From Poa pratensis (Eukaryota; Streptophyta; Magnoliopsida; Poales; Poaceae): DNA of 64,000 bases. The notes beneath the pieces are model-generated. The model was not told the origin of the DNA. It worked only from the letters and a program-made list of their open reading frames with translations, and did no database searches. A program made the translations under genes and the position numbers. Location: the NCBI GenBank assembly GCA_947311845.1, contig CAMZMU010000075.1, forward strand, positions 22,198,293 through 22,262,292. Direction: 5' to 3'. This document shows positions 1 through 10,904 of this stretch, piece by piece. The first letter of the stretch is position 1, and each line of letters begins with the position of its first letter.

Positions 1-165
1 TCACAATCTGTCTTCTCCGTGACATCATCCACGGGGTAGCGAGCCGCCGCCGGTTCGAATGCAGATCCTTCTAGATGCGTGGAACCACGCTGCTTTTTTT
101 GCTGAGATGGGACGACATCGGCTTGAGGATCTTCTAGCTGCAGCTGCTGAGATGCCCTTTGCTGA

Positions 166-1003
166 CTAATTGAGTCTATTTGTTGTTGTTGCCGCTGCAC
201 CTGACGTTCCAATTCCGATAAACCGGTCTAACTCCTTCTTCTTTCTCCCACGGCTTCTATAACTGTCAGCGCACTCCGGAAACCCTTCCTTCAAGGTGAC
301 ACCATCGGGATGGCCTCGTAATCGTCCATAGTGTTCAGGATTCCCCACGGCGAGTGTCATCGTCGTTGTCTCTCTCTCGGGATGGTACTCTCCCTTTCGA
401 ACTTTATCTATTGCGTCTACAAGCAGCGGAGTGATTGTTTCAATTTTTTCTTCCATTTTTCCCTGTGAAACAATCAGCCCTGTCTGTGGGTCCAACCCTG
501 CCCCATGCGCGAACAACCAGAACTTGGACCTCGGGCCAGTCCGCTGTCTGTGGAATGATCCCTTTAGCAAGCAATCCTGCTTCAAAGGCTTCCCAGTTAG
601 AAATGGCAGTCTTGTAGCCACCTGTCCCCAAACCTATGGTGATATTGCTTCTTCCCAGCATTTACCTTATTTATGGCCGATCGGGACACAGCGGTAGCCG
701 GTTTCTTATACGCCACAAATGCGGGCCAGTCATGTTTTATCTTATCTAGTCCTCCAGTGAAATTGGATCTTTATTTTCATATTTTTTCCATAATTTTTTC
801 TTCCAGCTCTGGAATTGTGTGGTCATCTTCTTAAGAGTCCACTGCTTGACTTTCTCCTTCTTACCTTCCGTGAGACTTTGTGGTAGGTTGAAGTGTGTCA
901 TGAGCGTCTCCCAGAGCAAATTTTTTGTATGTTCGCGGACATAACTAGCTTCATCATTGGCGTCCTTCGGCTTTTTCCAATCTGTAATGGTGATCGGGAG
1001 CAT
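166..1003 (-). pseudogene. CACTA (En/Spm) transposase fragment, Transposase_24-like
   Basis: Minus-strand coding remains match the plant Ptta/En/Spm transposase family (Transposase_24, PF03004). The upstream part (1003-746) has the Lys/Trp-rich segment with FQSWKKKLWKKY. The middle (about 740-600) has WPAFVAYKK and the GGYKTAISNWEAF region. The downstream part (about 530-166) has SKFWLFAHGAGLDPQTG, LAVGNPEHYGRLRG and a basic tail. The gene is broken: there is a stop at about 746-750 and a frame change near 525-530. Proteins of this family accompany the TNP2 transposase in CACTA elements and are thought to act in transposition. It may belong to the TNP2 element to the right or to a separate CACTA copy whose ends lie outside the window. 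The family call rests on motif resemblance. Confidence 0.7.
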
Positions 1004-1794
1004 GTCCCTAACGATGACTCCAAGCTTGATTTACAAACTTACGGCAGTTCTCTATGGGTGCCAGCGGTTCGCCACTATCAGCAACTTTCTCGATCATTAA
1101 CCTTGGACCCTCGCTCGACATCCTTTTCGTCCGGCCTCGAGGACCTTGCTTTTAGCAGATTTGCTCGATCCGGAGGGCTAAAAGAAAAATGATTCATTAA
1201 TAAGTGCAATAAAAATTAATTAATGCATCTAGTGATCAACACAACCTTAATATATACCTCGCCGGAGTTTGTTAAGGGCAATTAGTCGTCTCTTCTTTCT
1301 TCAGACTCAAGTCACTCACCGGAATCGTTCAGAAATTGTGAGCTGAAATCATCATCGGCCTCTTCTCCATCGGCCTCTTCTCTACCGGCTTCTTCTCCAC
1401 CGGCATTTTCTCCATGGGCGTTCGCATATATAATATGTTGCATTCGGTCTTCCTTCTCCTCGTCTCTGTAGGGGGCGTCCATAGCTCAATGTCCCTGCAA
1501 TCAATTATATATGCTTTCAATTTTGTAACAAGAAAATGCCATTCTGCAATGTTTCAAAAAAATTCATAACATTTTCTAACATTTTCCTAAAATTAACATC
1601 TCCTAACATTTCCTAACTATTGTACCTAACACAATTTATAGTAAAAAAAACTAACACAGTTGTCCTACCTGTCAGCCCAAATTTGGGCCAGCCTTGTAAC
1701 TAACACAATTTAAAAAAATTAACATCCGGGCTGACCCAATTCCAGCCCAAATTTGGGCCAGCACTGGGTCGACGCGCCGCGTCCGCCCCCTGGC
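1004..1794. other. AT-rich flank with duplicated palindrome, no gene seen
   Basis: No convincing coding region is seen. A perfect 14-bp palindrome, GCCCAAATTTGGGC, occurs at 1675-1688 and again at 1745-1758, exactly 70 bp apart. A tract with repeated CTAACA words precedes it at about 1575-1720. The stretch lies upstream of the plus-strand ORF remnant at 2227 and could be its distal promoter. Confidence 0.4.
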
Positions 1795-2125
1795 CACGAG
1801 CGCGTGGTCAATGCTAGCCCACCTGCCGGCGACCCACCGCCCACCGCCCGTCTTCCCCACACGGCCGCGTCCGCGTGTGACCGCCCACTGGCCACGCGCC
1901 CTCGTCTTCCCCACCCCGTAGTCAATGCTGGCCTTGGCCTACCTGCCAGCGACCCACCACCCCCTCGTCTTCCCCAACCCGTAGTCAATGCTGGCCCTGG
2001 CCTACCTGCCAGCGACCCACCGCCCCCCTCGTCTTCCCCACCCCGTAGTCAATGCTGGCCCTGGCCTACCTGCAGCGACCCACCGCCCCCCCCCCCCCCG
2101 TCTTCCCCACCCCGGAGTCAATGAT
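1795..2125. repeat. GC-rich minisatellite, about 64-bp units
   Basis: About four imperfect tandem copies of a unit near 64 bp, each carrying the words TCAATGCTGGCC, CTACCTGC, GCGACCCACC and CGTCTTCCCCACCC. A poly-C run of about 14 sits in the last unit near 2086-2099. The array ends just before a TTTAAAATGG stretch at 2140 that may be a TATA-like element for the ORF remnant at 2227. Long open frames over this array are an effect of its GC content. Confidence 0.75.
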
Positions 2126-2226
2126 GGCCCTGGCTGGTCCTTTAAAATGGACCCCGGCTGTGTGGATAGCGACCTCAGTCCACACCGCCGTCCCCACAGC
2201 CGGTGCACAGCGACCCTCGCGGAGCC

Positions 2227-3218
2227 ATGTCGCGGTGGTTCAAGAATCCGAAGAACCAGCACGAGGCTGGCAGCTCCTCCGGCCGATGCGCCGCGCTTCC
2301 TCCTCCTCCTCTGCGCTCGGCCCTCCTCCTCCTGCCCGACGCTCCGTTCCGCCGCCACCGCCGGCGGCGTTCGGCATCGCGCCGCAGGACGTCCGGATGG
2401 TCGGGGGAGCGGCGCCGGCGCTGCGTGCCGGTGAAGCGGCTGCGGCGCCAAAGAAGCGGACGCGTCACCGGCGCTACGTGCGGGTCCAGGAGTGCTTGTG
2501 GCATTGGAACAATGCCACCCCGTGTACTGGCCCGACGTCCACCTGCCGGACGACTGGCACCTGAATCCACAGCGGATTCCGGTGCCGCCGATTCCGGCCA
2601 GTGGCTGGGCCAGGGTGGTGGAGATTGCGCGTCGCAGCCGTCTCCTCCCACCGGACCTCTACGACGACCTTGCCTACGTGCCGGAGTCCCCCAACTGGGA
2701 CCAGTGGTTCGCGAACGAGCACGACGACCGCCGCCGCGCTTTTTTCGCGCCGGCCCCAGCACCGCCGCCGGTCCCCGAGGCATACCCCGTACCGCCGCCC
2801 GGCCAGGAGCAGGGCCTGTGGTTCGAGGAGGAGGTCTTCAATGACGAGGACGACCCGGAGATGCAGGCCGCCTATGAGGCCTCCCGCCGCTCCCTCGTCG
2901 AGGACGAGATCCGGCGCTGGGAGCAAGTGCTGGCCGCGGCCCAGCCGCAGCCGGCGCCATGGTGGCAGCACCTGCAGCAGGAGCAGGAGGACGAGGAGAT
3001 GGAGCTGGAGCAGGAGGCTCCACTGCCTAGCGGCCTCCTTGGCCAGTCCTGGGGCTGGACTGGCGGCAGTTGGTCGCCGCCGGCGCAGGAGCAGGAGGAG
3101 CCGGCCCAGCAGCAGCCGCAGCAAGCCGGAGGAACAACACCTTCCGCCGGAGGAGCAGCTGCCGCCCGCCCATCTATGGGCCACACCGGGCTACATCGTC
3201 CTCTCCGACGACGAATAG
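2227..3218 (+). pseudogene. Frameshifted acidic ORF of unknown transposon-associated family
   Basis: The remnant starts with MSRWFKNPKNQ at 2227 and ends with GYIVLSDDE before a TAG at 3216-3218. Reading it through needs frame changes near 2310, near 2500 and near 3140, so it is not intact. The middle part is clearest: a tryptophan/proline-rich segment (YWPDVHLPDDWHLNP), then LPPDLYDDL and WDQWFANEHDDRRR, then a Glu/Gln-rich acidic tail with likely coiled-coil stretches. I recall similar ORFs as repetitive in Triticeae, but I cannot name a family or a function. It lies on the strand opposite to the CACTA transposase remains on either side. It could be a captured host gene or a second ORF of a CACTA element. 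Confidence 0.5.
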
Positions 3219-3359
3219 GCCTCCGGCGCCAGCGACTATATATATTTAGTTTTTTTAATCTATATTTGTAATGGCCTTTTGTGGCCCGCCACCTAATGTA
3301 ATGGTCTTTAGGCCTGTTATTGTAAATATTATTAAGGAAAAAAGTCCCCACCGCACAGG

Positions 3360-3720
3360 CGGCGCCGGCGCCGGCGCTACCGTGGTTCCATCCCGGCCGT
3401 TCTAGGATTTGAGCGAGAGAGTAGGGCGGGGAGAGAGGAGATAAGGACCGTACCTTGCGTAGAGCAGCGGCGTGGCCCAGACGGCAGCACGACGACGAGG
3501 ATGCCGGAGCGGCGGCGCCTAACTTGAGGACGAAAAAGCGGGTCGATTTCGGCCGATTCACGGGCGCCCAGCTCGTGACGTGGAGGAAGAGGCCGGCGGC
3601 GGTGACCGGAGCAGGAGAAGGCGGCGGTGGCGACGACGGCACGGGAGCAAGGGAGCACGGCACGGCAGCCTAGCGGCGTCCTTCTTCTTCTCGGGCCTGG
3701 CAGCAAAATGGGCGATGAGA
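3360..3720 (-). other. GC-rich block resembling a transposon 5' leader exon
   Basis: A block of high GC with a possible splice donor on the minus strand (GCAAG followed by GTACGG, near 3450-3460). Similar GC-rich leaders with a donor sit next to the ends of grass CACTA elements, and a comparable block exists here at 19,840-20,200. No protein family is recognisable in any frame. Confidence 0.3.
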
Positions 3721-3743
3721 GGAAGGGGAGGGATCTAAAAAGC

Positions 3744-3870
3744 ACTAATGGACCTTTAGTCCCGGTTCCAGCCACGAACCGGGACTAAATGTCCATTTTT
3801 GGGCCGCTGCGAAATTAGCGCGCCAAAGCCACCTTTAGTCCTGGTTGCAACCAACAACCGGGACTAAAGG
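3744..3870. repeat. CACTA subterminal inverted repeats
   Basis: Two inverted-repeat hairpins are visible: CTTTAGTCCCGGTTC paired with GAACCGGGACTAAA at 3755-3788, and a diverged copy at 3832-3868. They match the motif at the other end of the element near 20,205-20,441. The CACTA at 3744 may be the element end, but the target duplication is not clear (AAG here, AAA on the right), so the boundary is tentative. Confidence 0.6.
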
Positions 3871-4268
3871 GTCTTTTGTAAATTTTTTTCTATTTTCTTT
3901 TTTCTGATTTATTTTATTCTATTGATTTAGTTGTTCAAATTTGAGAAACTTTATATCAAATGTAAGCCCTGGACATGTAGAATCTTTTGGTACTGGTTAT
4001 TTTCAAATTTGACTATATTGAATGTATTCAAATTTCAAATGGATGATTTGAGTAAATTTAACATAGATTTAAATCCATATCATCAAAAATTTCAAACAAA
4101 ATAATTTAAAAAATGCTTTTAATATAACCAGATTAAAAAGGTTACATAAAAGGTTTAATACATTATTACACATCACAAACAACATCCCTACCATGGATAA
4201 TCTTCATCATTTAACTTGATGATTGGGTCAGTGTTCACTTTAAAGGGCGGAATTTCATGAAACTTATT

Positions 4269-5348
4269 CTAATCTTCTGACATGTCTGTCTTGTCCTCCA
4301 CCCCCACGATGTTTCTTTTCCCTGAAATAACTATGTGGCGCTTTGGCTCATCGTATGATGTATTCGCTTGCTTTTCTTTTCTTTTTTTCGATTTGGTACA
4401 CATGTCCTTCACATAGAAAACCTGAGCCACTTCACAGGCTAGGACGAATGGTTCGGTGTGGTACCCAAGACTCTTAAGATCCACTGTAGTCATTCCATAC
4501 TGCGGGTCTACCTGTACCCGCCTTTCAGGTTGAACCATTTGCACCAGAACAAATGGACCTTAAAAGAAGGTCCATAGTCAAGTTCCCATATCTGCTCTAT
4601 GTAACCATAAATATGTGTCATTTTGCCCATTTGTTTGTTGCATCAAAGCGGACACCACTGTTTTGGTTGGTGCTCTTTTTATCTTGGTCGGCCGTGTAAA
4701 ATGTATTCTCATTTATCTCGTACCCTTGAAAAGTCAATATAGTCGAAGATGGTTGCTTGGCCAACAAGTATAGCTGTTCTCCAACAGTGGTGTCATTAAT
4801 GAGACGCGTTTACAACCAACCGCCGAAAGTCTTCATGTGTTCTCCATCAATCCAATATTCAGGTTGCTCCGGGTATTTCGAGCGTAAAATATTCTTGTGT
4901 TCCACGATATACGGAGCCACCAAGCTAGAATTATGTAGAACTTTTTAGTGTGCTTGAGTGAAAGAATGTCCGTCCATAGATATGGTTGCTTTCTTTCCTA
5001 GCGTGCCTTTTCCACGCAGTCTCCCCTCATGGCGCGATTGAGGAACACCGATCGGTTTAAGGTCAGGAATAAAGTCAACACAAAACTCAATGACCTCCTA
5101 TGTTCCATAGCCTTGGAGATGCTTCCTTCTGGCCTAGCACGGTTATGAACGTATTTCTTTAAGACTCCATGAACCTCTCAAAGGGGAACATGCTGTGTAG
5201 AAATACAGGACCGAGAACAAAAATCTCTTCGACTAGGTGAACTATGAGGTGCGTCATAATATTGAACAAGGATGGTGGGAACACCAACTCGAAGCTGACA
5301 AGACATTGGACCACATCCTTCTGTAAACTTGGTAGAGTTAGTGGATAG
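4269..5348 (-). pseudogene. TNP2-like CACTA transposase, C-terminal part (DUF4218/DUF4216)
   Basis: Minus-strand remains of the C-terminal half of a TNP2 transposase. Reading from 5,348 downward, the DUF4218 part is seen first (DVVQCLVSFELVFPPS, then HLVEEIFVLGPVFLH and FPFERFM). After linker segments near 4,760-5,060, the DUF4216 part follows (YGMTTVDLKSLGYHTEPFVL, VFYVKDMC, and the tail HIVISGKRNIVGVEDKTD ending at 4,269). Several stops and frame changes lie between the segments. The upstream half continues across the retrotransposon at 16,154: the segments on each side join at the target duplication ATCAC. It is a dead remnant of the transposase that cuts CACTA ends. Confidence 0.8.
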
Positions 5349-5353
5349 ATCAC
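5349..5353. other. Target site duplication ATCAC (left copy)
   Basis: ATCAC directly precedes the TGATGCATG start of the left LTR and is repeated directly after the CATCA end of the right LTR at 16,149-16,153. Five base pairs is the usual length for LTR retrotransposon integration. Confidence 0.9.
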
Positions 5354-7141
5354 TGATGCATGTAAAATGCATGCATGAACTTTGCATTATTTCTACTTAT
5401 ATTCCAGTCATATTTGCATCATATAAGGGTTATATAATTGTTTTATAATGATTTTGGGAATATTTGATATGTTTCCTATTTTTATGGAATTAACCCTGCG
5501 CAGGCAGAAAACCTATTTCTTTCCTTTAATGTTTCAGGGACCCAAACGACGTCCAAATGACCTGCAAATTTACGAGCGTCAATATTTGGAAGGAAGAAGA
5601 CTTGTGGGCGAAGGAAGCGAACAAACGGAGCCACGAGGGCCAAAAGGGGTGGGCCCGCACGGCCCCTGTACTTGGCCGCGTGGGACCCCTCCAAATGGGC
5701 CTCGGAGCCCCGATGCCGTCAATCTTTCCTCCACCGACTCCGTTTTGACCTAAAAACGCATATAAAAATATCTCCCGACGTTCTCTGGAAGGAGCGCCGC
5801 AGAAACACAGAAACACCGAAACAGAGACCTGGAGCTGCAGATTGGAGGGGGAAAACTCCGGCGGGGCGCTGCCGGCGTGGTCTCCATCTTCTCCAACGAC
5901 TTCTCCACCGTCTCCATGATGAAGAGGGAGTAGTCCACCTCTGGACTATGGGTTTGTGGAAGTAACTTATGTATCTCTTCTCTCTCGAGCTTCACTAATT
6001 AGTACCGTATGAGCTGCTGAACATGATTACGGTCATCTGTGTAATACCTTTGTGGTGGATCTTTTTATGAGTTAATATATCTTTGAGATTGCAATGATTT
6101 TGTTTCAGTTATGAAAGTAGATGCATATTATGTACCCCGTTCTTATTTACTTGTTATGATCAAGCATGTTTATAAGAGCGTGTGAGGGGGAACGTGTGCA
6201 TTAGTTGGAGTAACGGGGGGTGGCTAGTGCAGTGAACGTGAGAGAAAGTTCTGCGATCCACTTGGGTGTTTTACCTTAATTTGTTGCCTCACTAGGGATA
6301 AAAAGAAATACCATGCTACCAGAGATGTGGGTGTGACCATTGCCACTACTCCATGATTAGATCTAGCATGTTCTTATTTTAACTTCATGTCGTGATACTT
6401 ATTGCTATACTCTGAGTTATCTTAATTATCGAGGTGTTATGATTTAGTTCGCATCTTGGTGGAGTATAAGAGAGACTAATAACCAAAATGTCTCTATGTT
6501 AGGACGTGATGCCCATATAATTATAACTTGTCATTAAACTGTTGTGTTGCAATCTCATATGTCAACTCTAGTGTTCCATTGTCTACCACGCTATTAAAGA
6601 GAGAGTGCATTTGTGAAACCATGAACCCGGTCCATTTTTAATCATAAGAAACACCTTTCCAACAACTTTTACCACTTTTCCATTTTCTGCCATTATAAAA
6701 TCCGAAAATACAAAAACACTTTTACATCTTGCATTCATTATAAAAAACCCAAAAATATCATTTATCATTACTACCACCATCCTTGTATATTTATTTACCA
6801 CCATTGCATGTTTATTTCTTGTTTGCATTGCATATTATCTTGATATCATTCTAACACCTTGTGCTTGACAACCACTAGGTGAGGTTGAGGACCAAAACAT
6901 TTACTTTGTTTTGTAGGTAACCAAAAGAAGGATAGGAAGATAAATCTTCACTACTGATTCCCCGAGAGTTCGATATTAAACCCTCGAGTCACCCTCGTGG
7001 GGAAAACACGTCTTCCACTTACTACACACTCTGCACTTGGAGTCTCAACGTAACCCATTTACTTTTCACGCAGGTAACCACGCGAAGGGCTAGCAAGTAT
7101 TTTCTGGCGCCATTGTGGGGTAACTACGTGAAGGGCCATCA
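5354..7141 (+). repeat. 5' long terminal repeat
   Basis: The repeat is 1,788 bp, starts TGATGCATGTAAAATGC and ends GAAGGGCCATCA. It is repeated at 14,374-16,148. A TATA-box candidate lies at 5,761-5,770. Short open frames inside it recur at the same place in the other LTR and are not genes. Confidence 0.92.
5761..5770 (+). promoter_or_regulatory. TATA box of the retrotransposon LTR
   Basis: TATAAAAATA follows ACGCA about 407 bp into the LTR, and the same word occurs at the matching place in the 3' LTR (14,771-14,780). This fits the U3/R boundary, with transcription expected to begin about 30 bp downstream. The start itself is inferred. Confidence 0.6.
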
Positions 7142-7152
7142 AGACTGTTTTC

Positions 7153-7168
7153 TGGCGCGTTGCTGGGG
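7153..7168 (+). other. Primer binding site, tRNA-Asp-like
   Basis: TGGCGCGTTGCTGGGG lies 11 bp after the left LTR. It resembles the complement of the plant tRNA-Asp 3' end (TGGCGCCGTTGCCGGGG), with one missing base and one substitution. Many grass gypsy elements use this primer. Confidence 0.7.
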
Positions 7169-7431
7169 AATCATTGCTGAAAGGTTTATCCAAGGATATC
7201 TCACCAAGTCAACTTCATCACCAACTTGTGCTAACACCTAAGCTTGGGGAGGTTGGACCTACGTGAGCATCATCTTATCCATCTTTACCTTCAAAGCAAT
7301 TTATCTTGTTTTGTCATCGTCTTGCATATTTATTTTCAGTTTTGCATAAAAAATTAAAAAACACATAAAAACTTGCTAAAATGGGAGAATGAACTAAGTT
7401 GTGTGATTACCCAAACGCTCAATAAGGAAAC

Positions 7432-8414
7432 TTGAAAGCTGAATTTTATTTACTGTTTTATCTCATTGTTACTATGGCACTTATGAATCGTGCCTCGCAG
7501 CATCTTGGTTTATATGAAAGTGCTTATGCTATTGCTCCTAAAGCTGTTGAAACTACTGTGTCTGAGGTACCTAAAGTGGGATTTAAAATTCCCGTTGGTC
7601 ATGTTAAAAGTATTATGAAAGATCCATTTACAGGGGATGGAACTAAGTCTGCACGTGAACACGTGGAGACAATTGAAGACATATGTGGTGTATTTAGGCT
7701 TCCTGCTATTTCTGATGATCAGGTGAAAGGAAGCTATTATATTTGTCTTTAACTGGTAATGCTCGTATTTGGTTCAGGTCTTTGGATGAAGAAGTCACTA
7801 TTGAATGGAGCATTTTGAGGGAGGATTTTCTTAAATATTTTACTCCTAGTTACACCATGGAGGAGAAATTTGCTTATGTTGAGAAATACTTATGTGGTTT
7901 GCAATTATCTTTAGTTCAAAATCTTTGTTGCAACCATGATATTAAACTTGATATTGATCTTATTAACTATTTTGAAAGAGGGAAGCATGCTAATGAATTC
8001 CATAATAAATTTAATAATCCTCTTTATGTGCCTAAATTATCTAAATTGAATGATTCTTGTGGTTATATGGTTGAATTTATTTCTACTACTTGCAACTATT
8101 ATGAAAGAGGAGGGGATAAGAACCCTCTTTATGTTACTAATAATTATATGCTGCAAGTAAATATTGTTAATATGCATTGGGAAACTTCTATTTATGGCGA
8201 TTCATTCATATACAAAATGCCAATGCATAGAAAGAAAGTTAGACTTCGTTGTTATTACTTTTGTGTTTTGTTTTTCTCTCAACTATGGTTCAACTTGATT
8301 ATTATTTTGATTGGTTTGAGAACACCATGGGATCCTGGTATTATGCATGAACACTTTCCAAGGAAGAGGGACACACCAAAGTTCAATCTCACTCATGAGC
8401 TTCGTCCACAATAA
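7432..8414 (+). pseudogene. Retrotransposon gag remnant
   Basis: The first part (7,432-7,752) runs MKAEFYLLFYL to SDDQVKG, with a segment resembling the start of plant retrotransposon gag proteins (FTGDGTKSAREHVETIED). The second part (about 7,743-8,250) has the core NARIWFRSLDEE and WSILREDFLKYFTP, typical of the Retrotrans_gag family (PF03732), then YFERGKHANEFHNKF. The two parts are in different frames: a missing base in the A-run near 7,727 explains the change. After about 8,250 the gag resemblance fades, and no zinc knuckle or pol follows. In an intact element the protein would form the particle that packages the RNA. Confidence 0.75.
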
Positions 8415-9006
8415 ATATCAAGTAAGAAGCCTAGCTATATGGCTATAAAGAAAGCGCTTTACGGGAGGCAACCGGTTGTTTTTATTTGCGATTTTCTTTG
8501 TGTCCTCTTGCTGTAACAAGAGACTTAGTGTTTAGTTTAGTTTCTGAAATCTATTATATACTTAAAACACAGGATAACCAATGGTTAGGATTAATCGAAA
8601 CCAAACAACAAAAAAACAACGGTTTAGATTTGATGAGAAAACGCGAGAGGGCATAGAAAGAGGCGTACGGAGCCGTAGAGGGCAAGGAGAGTAACCACGC
8701 CATCTAAGAAGTCCTTTTGTCATACGATCCGTGTTAGAGACAGAAAATAAAAACAAGTAGAGAAGTGCGCATCCGTACAGAGAAAGGAGATTAGCAACAC
8801 ACCCGTTTAAAAAATTATTTTCTCATCGATCTGGATGGTCAATAAACAAGATGCGTATCATCTTGGTTTACCTTCCGGGCTGCTTTAGAAGGATCGTGAG
8901 TTTAAATATGTACAAACTACGGGACGGAAACAGAACCTGACTTGGAAATAGAAGTCGCCAAGCTCGACTCGAGTTGGAACACATGCGACGACGTCGTGCG
9001 CTTATG

Positions 9007-9432
9007 ACGATCCATCAAGTACAAGCCCGACGGATCGACGGCACGGCAGCGTTGCATACGGTGTCCTTGACGACACGATCAAGTACAAGCCTAGCGAGTA
9101 GCGAATCGAGGCAGCGATGCATATGCATCCATGACGATCCAATCAAGTACAAATCCGGCGGATCGACGACACGGCAGCGATGTATGCTGCCGTCCATGAC
9201 GATTCCATGAAGTACAAGCTCGGCGGATCCACAGCAGGGCAGCGATGCATACAGCACGCGCTCATGCGATGCATACCGGCATTCATGACCATCCCATGAA
9301 GTGCAAGCCCGGCGAATTGTCGAGCCATGCGTGCGTCTACGATGATCCAATCAAGTACAAGCCGGCGGATCGACGACAGCGATGTATACTGACCCTTCCA
9401 TCAAGTACAAACTCGGCGGATCGACGGCACGA
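9007..9432 (+). repeat. Minisatellite of about 65-bp units inside the Helitron
   Basis: About seven imperfect copies of a unit carrying ACGATCC, ATCAAGTACAAG, a CGGCGGATCGACG block and CGGCAGCGATGCATAC. Copies begin near 9,007, 9,073, 9,132, 9,198, 9,288, 9,342 and 9,398. The spacing varies with small indels, and one copy is lengthened near 9,250. Open frames over the array are repetitive and not credible genes. Confidence 0.85.
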
Positions 9433-10872
9433 ACAGTCCTAGCAAAGAAAACGAGCTTCATGCCGTTCTGGCCGAGGTACAGTGAGTGCACGCCTCGCGA
9501 CTCGCGAGCATTGAGCTCCCGACCAGATGATAGAAGACATCACGGCAGGAACTGGCGAGGAGGCCGTCCGCCTGGAGTACTCAACCAGATCGCGCACTCA
9601 TGACGCATGAACCCCAACCATGATTTGATAGCAACACAGACAATACGGATCACCGACGTTAGCACGTCCAGCGGTAGCTAATATCGGGTCGATCAACAGC
9701 TTCATTTTTGTTTTAGTTGTATACATATACAACTTTCTTACTTCTCTTAGGAACAACCTACAAAGATCTCCTGATGGTGTTCCCCAACAGCACTAGCTGA
9801 ATCTTTATTTTCAAGTCCATCATGTGCCAACACATATTTTATCTCATGATTGTTGATTTAGAAGAGGAGGACGTGCAGCGGATCTTTCAGAAAATTTGAT
9901 GGCCGACGTCTTCTTTGAGGCTGCCGCGAGGAAGAGAGGCGGACTGACGATGCAGCTGTTCAGTTCCTCGACACCGTCGAAACTTCCTACGCCGAATCAC
10001 CGGGCAAGAATTTATGTACCCTCAAGTTTTCTGCTCTAGATATAACTTTACATGCACTTACTGGATTGATGGCATGCGTTCCACTTCATAATTAGGATAG
10101 ATCATGGATGTCAGCAACACAACAATCAAGTTTTTCACTCTCTGCTTAATTGTGCACAGAGTTATTGTTGCGACTGCTTTGTGTTTTTTTTACTGGGAGG
10201 TGTATTAGGACCAACTATAGAACACAACGAGGTATAATTGTTGATGCCTTTCTTATATATTTCTACCGGCCGTTAGCCTAAATAATTGCTTATTTCAATT
10301 TCTTAACAATGCCATGCATGTATTTGAAAAGCCCTATAAATAGTACTGCATTATTTCTCTTTATTTTTGTTTGCATGTACAATTTACTTGGATTTGTTTA
10401 GTTGTGACTTCTAAGTCTGGAATCCAGATTTTGTTTGATAACTTCCACTGAATATACAATGTAATTAAATTTCCGTAGCAGGGAAAGAAACATGCACGGA
10501 GGTAGTATAGAGACAAATGTTGAAATAAGGCATGACCTATGATAATTGGAGTAGAGGTAATACTGAAGATAAACCCGGAGGTAGTATGGCAATATAGGGT
10601 TTTGCACGTCGGGGCCGTATGTCGAAACCACATGTTGTTCAATTCAAAACGTATGGTCCCAATAATCTAATAAATAAAAATAAGATAAATAGTTTCACAA
10701 AATGGTATCAGGTTTTTTCTATCATAATTTTGCACTACACTCTTTGCCTACTCAGATACTGAGTTGTGTACTGTTAAATGCTAAAGAAGCAAAAGAAAAT
10801 ATGATTAATTATTTAGGACATGCCCAAATAACAAACAAATTATGTTTCAAATATGACTATGGGTAGCGAGTC

Positions 10873-10904
10873 TAGCCGCGCAAATGCGAGACCCACCCTG
10901 CTAA
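10873..10904 (+). other. Relic inner Helitron 3' terminus
   Basis: CTAGCCGCGCAAATGCGAG, then ACCCACCCTGCTAA, parallels the true terminus at 12,107-12,138 base for base in layout (hairpin, C-rich spacer, CTAG). The hairpin is damaged and the last base of CTAG has changed to A. It looks like an older, inactivated 3' end. Confidence 0.6.

Noticed and set aside
1672..2451. Long GC-rich Pro/Arg-rich open frames
   Set aside because: They run through a 64-bp minisatellite and exist on both strands at once. The composition explains them.
2474..3663. Long minus-strand Leu/Arg-rich frames opposite the 2,227 ORF
   Set aside because: They are shadows of the plus-strand coding bias and show no motif.
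3744..3748. CACTA word as a certain left end of the big element
   Set aside because: The neighbouring triplets (AAG and AAA) do not match exactly, and CACTAATGG also occurs as an internal word in such ends, so I kept it only as a tentative boundary.
5448..5816. Several open frames on both strands inside the left LTR
   Set aside because: The same frames recur at the same positions in the right LTR (14,467-14,947) with indels that break them, and none has a family motif. They are chance frames in a repeat.
9007..9432. CRISPR-like array
   Set aside because: Repeats and spacers are not separable: the whole 65-bp unit is repeated with drift, and the setting is a plant Helitron.
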